This document shows, piece by piece, positions 37,989 through 45,585 of a stretch of 64,000 nucleotides of DNA. The translations under genes were made by a program, and so were the position numbers. The notes beneath the pieces were generated by a model. That model saw nothing but the letters and a program-made list of their open reading frames with translations. It ran no database searches and was not told where the DNA came from. The DNA comes from DASZRZ01 sp963732925 (lineage in GTDB: Bacteria; Acidobacteriota; Terriglobia; Terriglobales; Acidobacteriaceae): the NCBI GenBank assembly GCA_963732925.1, contig CAVTBJ010000002.1:62001-126000 (forward strand), in the 5' to 3' direction. The stretch's first letter is position 1; every line of letters starts with the position of its first letter.

Positions 37989-38276
37989 TCAATGGCGCAA
38001 TTTCTCCTTCCCTCCCGCGATCGAGGGCACGATGGAAAGCGTGTCACTCTCCTTCACGGGCGTGTTTTCCTTCTGCAAATAGCGGATGTCTTCGTCGTTC
38101 ACGTAGACGTTCACGAAAGCGCGCAGCTTGCCGTCGTCGGTGTACAGGTGACGCTTCAGGTCGGGATGCGACGAGGTGAGCCGGTTGAGTGCTTCTCCGA
38201 CGGTGCCGGCGCTGACTTCGACGGCGTCTTTTTTGTCCGCGTACTGGCGGAGTGGCGTAGGAATCAGAATTTTCAT
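37989..38276 (-). CDS. cysO: CysO/MoaD/ThiS-type ubiquitin-like sulfur carrier with C-terminal tail
   Basis: A 95-residue beta-grasp sulfur carrier. It starts MKILIPTPLRQYADKKDAVE. The central GEALNRLTSSHPDLKRHL and LRAFVNVYVNDEDIRYL are typical of the CysO group, and it ends SIVPSIAGG followed by KEKLRH. Active carriers need a terminal Gly-Gly for adenylation and thiocarboxylation, so the six extra residues must be removed first. The adjacent JAMM protease is the obvious candidate (by analogy with the tailed QbsE carrier and its JAMM protease QbsD). Neighbouring cysM and moeZ indicate a role in cysteine synthesis rather than thiamine or moco. Confidence 0.9.
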   Translation of the reverse strand: MKILIPTPLRQYADKKDAVEVSAGTVGEALNRLTSSHPDLKRHLYTDDGKLRAFVNVYVNDEDIRYLQKENTPVKESDTLSIVPSIAGGKEKLRH

Positions 38277-38381
38277 AGTTCGTTCTAACCAGTTTGTTCC
38301 AGCCAGCTAACAGATGCTGGAATATTCTCCGGGATTCAGCTTTCAAAGCCGCAAGCGGCCTTAACCAGGGAAACAGCTACT

Positions 38382-38829
38382 CTAAACCGAGAGCGCCCTG
38401 TGCACACGGACTTCTTCATCCGTAAAGCGTTTGTCCTCTTCCGTCATGCCTGCAAGCAGGAAGGCGTTGGTCTGCGCGGCCTTGCCCTTTTCCACGGCGG
38501 TAATCACGTAGGAACAGCCGATCCAGTGGGCCTCGGCCAGGTCCGTCTGCGACCAGCGCGCCGGGTGGTCGGGATGAGAATGATAGAAGCCGACAATATC
38601 CAGCCCGCGCTCGCGCCCCTGGCGCTGGATGCGCACCAGCTCGCGAGGATCGATATGGTAGCGGTCCTGCGGCCGGTCGTCACGCAGTGTTGCCGGCGCG
38701 CACGACCTCGCTTACCACACGGTCTTCATCCTGGAAGCGGCCCAGCAGCACCCCGCAGCACTCATACGGATAGGTTTCCTCGCCATGGCGGCGCAGTTGA
38801 TCGTAAAGCGATGGATCGAGTGTCAGCAT
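38382..38829 (-). CDS. mec: JAMM/MPN+ metalloprotease, Mec-type (one apparent frameshift)
   Basis: Zinc isopeptidase/peptidase of about 149 residues. The N-terminus (from ATG 38829) gives YPYECCGVLLGRFQDED with the catalytic Glu. The zinc motif is HSHPDHPARWSQTD (H-x-H-x10-D), followed by SYVITAVEKGKAAQTNAFLL. The frame breaks around 38686-38694, between RAGN and TLRDDRPQDRYHIDPRELV. One extra base or two missing bases would explain it. The start lies one base after the cysM stop, so the two genes are translationally linked. In Mycobacterium tuberculosis Mec+ hydrolyses the CysO-cysteine adduct. Here it may also trim the carrier tail. Confidence 0.9.
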
Positions 38830-38830
38830 C

Positions 38831-39817
38831 CTAGTCTTCGTCCCAGAACCTTTCGCTCAAGTACTTGTCTCCATTGTCGGGGAAGATGGTCACAATCACC
38901 GCCTGCTCGGACGCAGGCAGCCGCCGGGCGACATCCAACGCGCCCACAATGGCCGCGCCTCCGGAGATGCCCACCAGCATTCCTTCCTGCCGCGCCAGGC
39001 GCTTCACCATGGCATAGGATCCCTCCGAGGATACCGCCAGGTCCTCATCCGCGATCCGGGGATCATAAATTGCGGGAACAATGGCGCTGGCCATGTGCTT
39101 GGCGCCTTCAATGCCGTGGAAGGGCGAATCCGGCTGCAAAGAAATGCAGCGAATCTTTGGGTTCAACTCCTTCAGCCGGCGGCTGGTCCCTACAAACGTA
39201 CCGCTGGTACCCATCATGGCAACGAAGTGGGTAACGCGCCCGGCGGTCTGTTCCCAGATTTCGTTGGCGGTGGTTTCGTAGTGGGCGCGCCAGTTGGCGT
39301 CATTCGAATACTGATCAGCGTAGTAGTAACGTTGCGGCTCGGCCTCCGCAATGGCCCGGGCCTTGCGAATGGCGCCATCGGAGCCCTCGCCCGGATCGGT
39401 ATAGATGATGCTGGCGCCATAGGCGTTGAGAATGCGCTTACGCTCGGTGCTCACGTTCGAGGGCATGCACAGGGTGACGCCAAATCCCATGGCGGCGCCG
39501 ATCATGGCATAGGCAATTCCGGTGTTACCGCTGGTGGAATCCAGAAGCTGTTTGCCTTCCAGCTCCCCCGAGCGCAGGGCCTGGCGCACGATGTTGAAGG
39601 CCGCCCGGTCCTTCACCGATCCGCCGGGGTTGTACCACTCCGCCTTGGCCAGCAACTGCAGGTTGGAAAACTCGCGCCCGATCCGCTGCATGCGGAACAA
39701 CGGCGTATTGCCTACCCGGTTGAGCAGCCCTTCACCGGGAAGCTGGGCCAGGGCTCCCGGCTGGGAGGATTTGGCAGCCTCTTTCGAGGTGGTTACAGAT
39801 TTGACCGTGCCACTCAC
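38831..39817 (-). CDS. cysM: Cysteine synthase, CysM type
   Basis: PLP enzyme of fold type II that makes cysteine from O-phosphoserine or O-acetylserine. It contains RVGNTPLFRMQRI, the PLP lysine in NPGGSVKDRAAFNIV, the substrate loop STSGNTGIAYAMIG, the phosphate loop MMGTSGTFVGTSRRL, and ISGGAAIVGALDVA. The C-terminus SERFWDED resembles M. tuberculosis CysM, whose C-terminal residues cap the active site for CysO-thiocarboxylate use. I chose GTG 39817 (GGAAGG lies 12 bases upstream); in-frame ATGs at 39919/39916 would add 34 weakly supported residues. It leads the mec-cysO-moeZ run. Confidence 0.92.
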   Translation of the reverse strand: MSGTVKSVTTSKEAAKSSQPGALAQLPGEGLLNRVGNTPLFRMQRIGREFSNLQLLAKAEWYNPGGSVKDRAAFNIVRQALRSGELEGKQLLDSTSGNTGIAYAMIGAAMGFGVTLCMPSNVSTERKRILNAYGASIIYTDPGEGSDGAIRKARAIAEAEPQRYYYADQYSNDANWRAHYETTANEIWEQTAGRVTHFVAMMGTSGTFVGTSRRLKELNPKIRCISLQPDSPFHGIEGAKHMASAIVPAIYDPRIADEDLAVSSEGSYAMVKRLARQEGMLVGISGGAAIVGALDVARRLPASEQAVIVTIFPDNGDKYLSERFWDED

Positions 39818-39919
39818 AGGGATCGCTAACCTTCCGTAATCCAGCACGATGGACGTGCTACTCGCTTCGTTCGCGGCTGAAAAGCGATTCTCGGCCGGCC
39901 CGCATTGGCGGGTCATCAT

Positions 39920-40386
39920 CGGAAATTCGCTTCCAGCTAATTTGGCGCTGCCGAGGGAGGATTCAGAACGGCCAGCGCGCAGAAACTCGGGGACGCACGC
40001 CTAGGCCCTACATCGCACGGAACATGGAAACGCAGCGCGAAACGCGGCGCGGATTGTCGTCACAAGAGCCATCCTGAGTGCTAACAGCCTGCTTCGAGGG
40101 AGCCAGGGAGTGGGAAGGCCCAACTCACTGGCTGGTTTAAGCATACGCAACTGCACAGCCGGAGGCAACCGTGCATAGCCTGAATAAGTAGGCTAGTCCG
40201 CTGGACGAAGCCGGGAGAGTGACCAGGCATAATCCAGTAACCCATTGATTTTAAATGAACTTATGTCGGGCTAGTACCCCCGTGACCTAAGCCTTCGGGG
40301 CGCTTGTGGTAGGTTGATGCTGCAATCGTCCCCGCAAGACCTCTAAGTAAGTAGGAAGCGCCGGGGCGTCAGGCAAAGGACTCAGA
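39920..40386. other. Unexplained gene-free region with strong stem potential
   Basis: No coding frame is convincing here. The region has several stems that look deliberate: GCCAGGGAGTGGG (40102-40114) with CCCAACTCACTGGC (40119-40132), GCACAGCC (40153-40160) with GGCAACCGTGC (40164-40174), and AGCCT-GAATAAGT-AGGCT (40177-40194). The motif GCTAGTCCGCTGGACGAAGC follows. I compared it by eye with tmRNA, RNase P RNA, SRP RNA, 6S RNA and the cobalamin riboswitch and could not match any. It precedes the 40387 gene and may be its leader or a separate RNA. Confidence 0.4.
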
Positions 40387-40845
40387 ATGGCTAAGAGCAG
40401 TAAGGCGGAAGACAAACGTACCTACGAGGATGTGGTGGGCTGGTTGAAGGACCACGGTTACGAGCTGCTGGAGGCTCCCGGAGTCAGCAATCGCGTCTTT
40501 ATCAAAAAATACGGCTGCTCGGCGGCGCTGGAAAAGACCTCCGATGGGGGAGTGCGTATTTTCGCCTATCCCGGATATTTGATCAGTGGCGAAATCGCCA
40601 AGCTGGTCAATCGCGGATACCAGCAGGTGCTGAAAACCAGCAAAACGGAGGTGGCGGCCACCGCCGACCACTTGAACGCCCTGCACCACTTCGCCGAGGA
40701 GCTCAAGGAAGCGCTGGGCGTTCCCAGCCTCTACAACGAGTCTCTCGGAACGGTAGCGTCGACCTATGAGTACGACCGCATCTTGAATCGCGACAAACCG
40801 GCTTCCGAGCGCCCCGCCCGCGCCTGGGACAAAAAGCGCGCCTGA
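40387..40845 (+). CDS. Conserved hypothetical protein, 152 aa
   Basis: Soluble, charged product with no signal peptide. It starts MAKSSKAEDKRTYEDVVGWL after an AAAGGA ribosome-binding site. The core VFIKKYGCSAALEKTSDGGVRIFAYPGYLISGEIAKLVNRGYQQVL (read in pieces) suggests a small alpha/beta domain, followed by a helical LNALHHFAEELKEALG and the terminal VASTYEYDRILNRD. I do not recognise the family. The frame is clean and codon use matches the neighbours, so it is probably real. Confidence 0.7.
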   Translation: MAKSSKAEDKRTYEDVVGWLKDHGYELLEAPGVSNRVFIKKYGCSAALEKTSDGGVRIFAYPGYLISGEIAKLVNRGYQQVLKTSKTEVAATADHLNALHHFAEELKEALGVPSLYNESLGTVASTYEYDRILNRDKPASERPARAWDKKRA

Positions 40846-40974
40846 GCTGGATGCCGGTTCCGCTACGGCTGATTGCTGCGGCTCGGCCATTGTGACCCGG
40901 CAATGGCGGACCGCTGCTTTATACTCCCCCACACATGGCGCATGCGCAGCAGCCCCTTCCTTCCCTGTCCTGGT

Positions 40975-41161
40975 ACGGCCTCGCTGGTGGTCATTACCGG
41001 CTTCTTCGGCATGAACCTGGCTTTGCCCTGGCAACACGATTCCCTGGGAGCGGTCTATGCTGTTGCCCTGATGATCGCCTCCTGGGTGGATCATCCTGAT
41101 TTACTTCCGGCGCAAAGGCTGGTTTGAGCGCCGGGAGCGTCCGGTAGCAAAATACCAGTAG
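40975..41161 (+). pseudogene. C-terminal remnant of a CorA-type magnesium transporter
   Basis: Only the last 60 or so residues of a CorA-like protein are present. TASLVVITGFFGMNLALPW carries the pore motif GMN at the end of the first membrane helix. GAVYAVALMIASWV then continues, after a frame break at 41087-41089, as IILIYFRRKGWFERRERP to a stop at 41161. The roughly 250-residue cytoplasmic domain is absent: upstream sequence to 40845 does not encode it. This is therefore a decayed or truncated copy, unless a larger sequence loss occurred in assembly. Confidence 0.7.
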
Positions 41162-41179
41162 CAAAATAGAGGACACGGC

Positions 41180-42341
41180 ATGCTGGAGCGCTCTCAACGC
41201 GCAGAACGGATGGTGCAGTCGGCAATTCGCACCATGACCGTGGAATGCGAGAAGATCGGCGGCATTAATCTGTCGCAGGGCGTATGCGATACCGAGGTTC
41301 CGCCGCCGGTGCGGCGAGGCGCCGCGCGCGCCCTGGAAGAGGGCCAGAACCAGTACACTCGCCTCGACGGCATCGATGCGCTGCGCTGCGCTATTGCCCG
41401 CAAGCTGGAGCGCGACAACGGCATCACGGCCGACCCACAGCGCGAAATCGTGGTCTCCGCCGGTTCGACGGGAGCGTTTTACTCCGCCTGCATGGCCCTG
41501 CTGAACCCCGGCGATCAAGTCGTAATCTTTGAACCCTGCTATGGATACCACGTCAATACGGTGCTGTCGCTGGGATGCCGCCCGGCGTATGTCACGCTGC
41601 AGCCCCCCGATTGGACATTCACGCCCGCCGACTTGGAGCGCGCGGTTTCAACTAGAACTCGCGCAGTCATCCTGAATAGCCCGGCGAATCCCTCGGGCAA
41701 GGTGTTCACCCAGACGGAGCTGGAATGGATTGCCGAGTGGGCCCAGCGCCACGATGTTCGTCTTCACCGACGAGATCTATGAATATTTCGTTTATGACGG
41801 GCGCAAGCACATCAGCATTGCCAGCCTGCCGGGGATGAAAGAGCGCACCATCACCATGTCGGGCTTTTCCAAGACCTTCAGCATCACGGGATGGCGCATC
41901 GGGTACGCCGTCTGCGAGGCGCGCTGGGCGGAGGCCATCGGAACCATGAGCGATCTGGTGTATATCTGCGCACCGGCTCCGCTGCAGTGGGGCGCGACTG
42001 TGGGCCTGGAGGAACTTCCGCCGCAGTTTTATTCCGACCTGAAGAACGAGTACGTCGCCAAGCGCGACCTGATCTGCAACTCGCTCGCGCAGGCAGGCCT
42101 GAGGCCGTGCATTCCCCAGGGCGCCTACTACGTCCTTGCGGATTCTTCGCGCCTGCCGGGCGCAACAAGTAAAGAACGCGCGATGTACCTGCTGCGGGAC
42201 ACCGGCGTGGCCAGCGTACCGGGAGAGTCATTTTTTCAGGGCGACACGGGCGAAAACTTCCTGCGCTTCTGCTTTGCGAAAACCGATTCGGATCTACAAG
42301 AAGCGTGCCGAAGATTGGCAAATTTGCGGGTTGGAGCATAG
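41180..42341 (+). CDS. Class I/II aminotransferase (one apparent frameshift)
   Basis: PLP-dependent fold type I enzyme of about 386 residues, in the aspartate/kynurenine/methionine aminotransferase-like group. Visible blocks: INLSQGVCDTEVPPPVR, ITADPQREIVVSAGSTGAFY, VIFEPCYGYHVNTV, LNSPANPSGKVF, FVFTDEIYEYFVYDG, and the PLP lysine in TMSGFSKTFSITGWRIGY. The frame breaks at about 41753-41757, just before VFTDEIYE; one extra base (or two missing) would restore it. The C-terminal half ends NFLRFCFAKTDSDLQEACRRL. The substrate cannot be assigned. Confidence 0.88.
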
Positions 42342-42411
42342 CCTGTTGCCCATACCCGCCCGGGGGGCGGCAGATGCGGGTTTGCTGCCTCCCAGCGTCA
42401 CGCCGGCGCGC

Positions 42412-43803
42412 TCACGCCTTCACGCCGGCCTTCACGCCCTCGTCCACCGGAAACCCAGCCTTCTTCCAGGCGTCAAATCCTCCTGTAACGTTCACTACGT
42501 TGCGATAACCAGCGCGGCGCAATAGGCTGGCGGCAATCATGCTGCGGTATCCGCCCTGGCAGTGCACTGCCAGGGGAACGTCGGGAGAGAGCGGCGGGAG
42601 CTGTGCGCGAAAGCTGTCGAGGGGATAGTGGAGAGCTCCGGGAAGGTGGCCGGAATCCCACTCCGCGCCGCGGCGCACGTCGAGAATCTTGAGCCCGTTC
42701 GCCGTACTACGGAGTTCTTCCACGCTCAGCATGGGCATGGTGGCCAATTCATACCCCACATCCTTCCAGGCTGCCGACCCTCCCTTAAGGTATCCCATAA
42801 CATTTTCGATCCCCACACGCGCCATCCGCAGGCGAGCTTCCCCAATCTTCTCCTGCATAGCGGCAATCAGGACCACAGGAGCTCCAATACCGATCACGGC
42901 TCCAATCCAGGATGCAAATTGCCCTCCCAGTCCTATATTCACCGACCCCGGCACGTGTCCGGCAGCAAACTCCTCAACCGGGCGCACATCTACCAGATAC
43001 GCCCCGGTCTGACTGGCCAAACGCACCTCCGCTGGAGAAAGCTCCGGCAGGGGCGGAAGTTCAGAAAGCGGCGTAGCGCCTTCACGATTGATGTCCGCGT
43101 CTTTGGCGAAATACTCCGGACGAGCAGGCAAATTGCTTGTAAGTTGCCGGATGAACTCCTCCCGGCTGGAAATCTGCAACGCATAGTTGGTACGCCGCTC
43201 GGTGCCGATGGTCGAAAAGCGCTCCGCCCGCATTTGCCTCCCGCACAGCGACCCGGCGCCATGCGCGGGATATACCAGCGTGTCGTCCGGCAATGCCATT
43301 AACTCATTGTGCAGGCTGTCGTACAGCATGCCCGCCAACTGCCCGGGCGTATGGGTGGGAGACAGATCCGGACGGCCGACATCGCCGATGAAGAGCGTGT
43401 CGCCGGTCAGCACGCACCAGGGCTGCGGCGTGCGTTCGGGATCGTAGACGGCCAGGCAGATACTCTCGGGAGTGTGGCCCGGGGTTTCCAGCGTCCGGAT
43501 GCGGCCTTTGCCGAAGCGGATTTCATCGCCCTCGTGCAAGGGTTGATGGGGGAATTTCGCACCGGCTTCGGCGCCCATGTAAATGGTCGCTCCGGTCAGC
43601 GCAGCGAGTTCCCTGTGTCCGGAAACAAAGTCGGCATGCAGATGAGTTTCGAAGATATGCCGGATGAGCACTCCCAAATCCGCCGCCGCCTTCACATAGA
43701 GATCGACATCACGCTGGGGATCGACCACTACCGCTTCGCCGCCCGATGCGAGCAGGTAGGAAGCGTGGGAAAGGCAGCCCAGATAGAACTGCTCGAAGTG
43801 CAT
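42412..43803 (-). CDS. MBL-fold persulfide dioxygenase-like protein with two rhodanese domains
   Basis: A 463-residue sulfur-handling protein. The N-terminal metallo-beta-lactamase domain has THLHADFVSGHRELA (ETHE1/PDO-like) and LTGDTLFIGDVGRPDL. Two rhodanese domains follow. The first (AYLVDVRPVEEFAAGHVPGS to MGYLKGG) has no cysteine in its active loop (VVLIAAMQEKIGEARL), so it is catalytically dead. The second has AVHCQGGYRSMIAASLL with the active Cys. The start is ATG 43803; a longer upstream frame is rejected. This is the architecture of Cst/BLH-type persulfide detoxification proteins. It lies about 4.5 kb from the CysO operon. Confidence 0.92.
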   Translation of the reverse strand: MHFEQFYLGCLSHASYLLASGGEAVVVDPQRDVDLYVKAAADLGVLIRHIFETHLHADFVSGHRELAALTGATIYMGAEAGAKFPHQPLHEGDEIRFGKGRIRTLETPGHTPESICLAVYDPERTPQPWCVLTGDTLFIGDVGRPDLSPTHTPGQLAGMLYDSLHNELMALPDDTLVYPAHGAGSLCGRQMRAERFSTIGTERRTNYALQISSREEFIRQLTSNLPARPEYFAKDADINREGATPLSELPPLPELSPAEVRLASQTGAYLVDVRPVEEFAAGHVPGSVNIGLGGQFASWIGAVIGIGAPVVLIAAMQEKIGEARLRMARVGIENVMGYLKGGSAAWKDVGYELATMPMLSVEELRSTANGLKILDVRRGAEWDSGHLPGALHYPLDSFRAQLPPLSPDVPLAVHCQGGYRSMIAASLLRRAGYRNVVNVTGGFDAWKKAGFPVDEGVKAGVKA

Positions 43804-44120
43804 GCATGATCTCCTCTGCACCACGATTTCGATGATTGCCTTGAGGCTACCACAACAGCGAAGGGTACCTGCCTCTCGACCCTGTGCCAAAGAAATGGGA
43901 CATTTCCTTTTCCGGGCAGGACTGGCATTAAAATCCGCTCTCTCACGCTCTGACAACCCGGCTCTTGAGGGCGGGAGTTTCCCAGGCGGAGGTTGCGGAA
44001 CCCGGGAAGACATCCCCGCGATCCATCGCGAGCGCACATAATCTGTTTGGTCGCATCCGAACAAGCAGTGCCGGGACGGTGATAGCTAAGAACATGGGGT
44101 GATCGAAGATACCAGGCCCG

Positions 44121-45446
44121 ATGCAGTCAGAGACTCGCAGGACGCTCGTGTCTTTCACCATGCCCGGAAGTATGGTAGTTCTGGGCGCGGCGGTCCTGCT
44201 ATGGACCGGCATTTTGCCTCTCGAAGCCTATTCGGCCGTCGGTTTTTATCTATTCGCTCTGATGGCCGCGGGCGCGCTGCTCGCCTGGCGGTTTTACTCC
44301 AGTAGGGCCCTGTATGCCCTGCTGCTGGTGGCCTTCGCCTACGGCGTGGTGTGGTGGCTGCTCAACACACCTTCTCTCCCGATGCGGGTGAAGGGAACCG
44401 GCATGGCCCTGGTGGCCATGCTGCTGCCGGCAAACTTCGCCATTCTTGCCCGCTGGCGCGAGCGCGGGCTCAGCCTGGAGTCGCTGGTTCCCAAGCTCAC
44501 GTTTCTGATCGTGCAGGTGGCGATGGTCGGCCTGCTGTGCCGCCCCGAACAGGTCACAAACCTTCACTGGTTACAGGCCGGGTTCCCGTTCGCGGTCCTG
44601 GCCTTTATCCACCTGCCACCGCTCGCGAGTCTGGCTTGGGCAATTGCCTTTGTGGTGATTGCCGCTTCCTGGTGGCCTAAACGGCGACCCCTGGAAAACG
44701 CCTGGTTCTGGGCACTTTCGGCCGGCATGCTGGCGGTGCGCACGAATGTCGCTCCGGGAGAGTCCGCCTTTTATTTTTCTACTGCGGCGCTGGTGCTGGT
44801 GCTGGGCCTGATCGACACCTCTTACGTGCTTGCCTATCACGACGAACTCACCGGAATTCCGGCGCGGCGGGCGTTTAACCAGGCCGCGGCCGAACTGCAG
44901 GAGTGTTACACCATCGCCATAGTCGATGTGGACAACTTCAAGAAGCTGAACGATACCTTTGGCCATGAAATCGGGGACCAGGTACTGCGCATGGTGGCCG
45001 CCAAAATGTCCCGGGTTGGCGGTGGAGGACGGTCCTACCGCTGCGGCGGAGAAGAGTTCGCCATTGTGTTCTCCGACCGATCTTTGCCGGAAGCCCTGCC
45101 CCACATCGAAGCGGTTCGGCGCACCATCGAGCAGACCCGCTTCATCATTCGTGGTCCGGACCGCAGCCGCCGTCGCCGGCCGGAGCGCCGCTATCATCCC
45201 GCAGAACGCCGAGGAGCACCCCCGCGGGGCATTTTTGTGACCGTGAGCATCGGCGTGGCGCAATCCGATGCGAAGCTCGCGGTTTTGAGCGATGTGACCA
45301 ATGCCGCAGACCAGGCGCTGTACCGGGCAAAAGGCGCGGGGAAAAACCGGGTCGAGGCCTGGAACCGCTCTCCGCTTTCCAGTTCAATGGTTTCCGAAGG
45401 ATCGTCCGCTTCCGGGAAGCGCGCCAGACCTGTAGCCCGCAAGTAA
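44121..45446 (+). CDS. Membrane GGDEF-domain diguanylate cyclase
   Basis: Predicted inner-membrane c-di-GMP synthase of 441 residues. The N-terminal 230 residues form seven to eight hydrophobic helices. The cyclase domain follows: HDELTGIPARRAFNQ, IAIVDVDNFKKLNDTFGHEIGD, and the active site RCGGEEFAIVF (GGEEF, a functional variant). The RxxD inhibitory site normally five residues upstream is not seen. An unusual basic insert (DRSRRRRPERRYHPAERR) sits between the last helices, before VTVSIGVAQSDAK. The start is ATG 44121. No phosphodiesterase or sensor domain is adjacent. Confidence 0.9.
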   Translation: MQSETRRTLVSFTMPGSMVVLGAAVLLWTGILPLEAYSAVGFYLFALMAAGALLAWRFYSSRALYALLLVAFAYGVVWWLLNTPSLPMRVKGTGMALVAMLLPANFAILARWRERGLSLESLVPKLTFLIVQVAMVGLLCRPEQVTNLHWLQAGFPFAVLAFIHLPPLASLAWAIAFVVIAASWWPKRRPLENAWFWALSAGMLAVRTNVAPGESAFYFSTAALVLVLGLIDTSYVLAYHDELTGIPARRAFNQAAAELQECYTIAIVDVDNFKKLNDTFGHEIGDQVLRMVAAKMSRVGGGGRSYRCGGEEFAIVFSDRSLPEALPHIEAVRRTIEQTRFIIRGPDRSRRRRPERRYHPAERRGAPPRGIFVTVSIGVAQSDAKLAVLSDVTNAADQALYRAKGAGKNRVEAWNRSPLSSSMVSEGSSASGKRARPVARK

Positions 45447-45585
45447 GTCTGGCACCGGAAAGCCTCGCAACCTCGCGAAGCGACGTTACCGCCAGCGCAC
45501 GTTCTGAGTGTTCCAACGGGGAACTCCACTACACAACCCGGAACCCGCCGGAGCTTTCCCCGCGACTGGTAGAATCGCGGTACTC

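Noticed and set aside
40100..40240. Cobalamin riboswitch, suggested by GGGAAGGC, GCAACTG and GACGAAGCCGGGAG.
   Set aside because: The motifs are in the wrong order, and the B12 box AGCCAGGAGACC is missing.
39950..40386. tmRNA (ssrA) in this spacer, suggested by TAAGTAGGCTAGTCCG and CTTATGTCGGGCTAG, which resemble tmRNA pseudoknot segments.
   Set aside because: No GGTTCGA-type T arm, no acceptor-stem pair and no Ala-resume tag frame were found on either strand.
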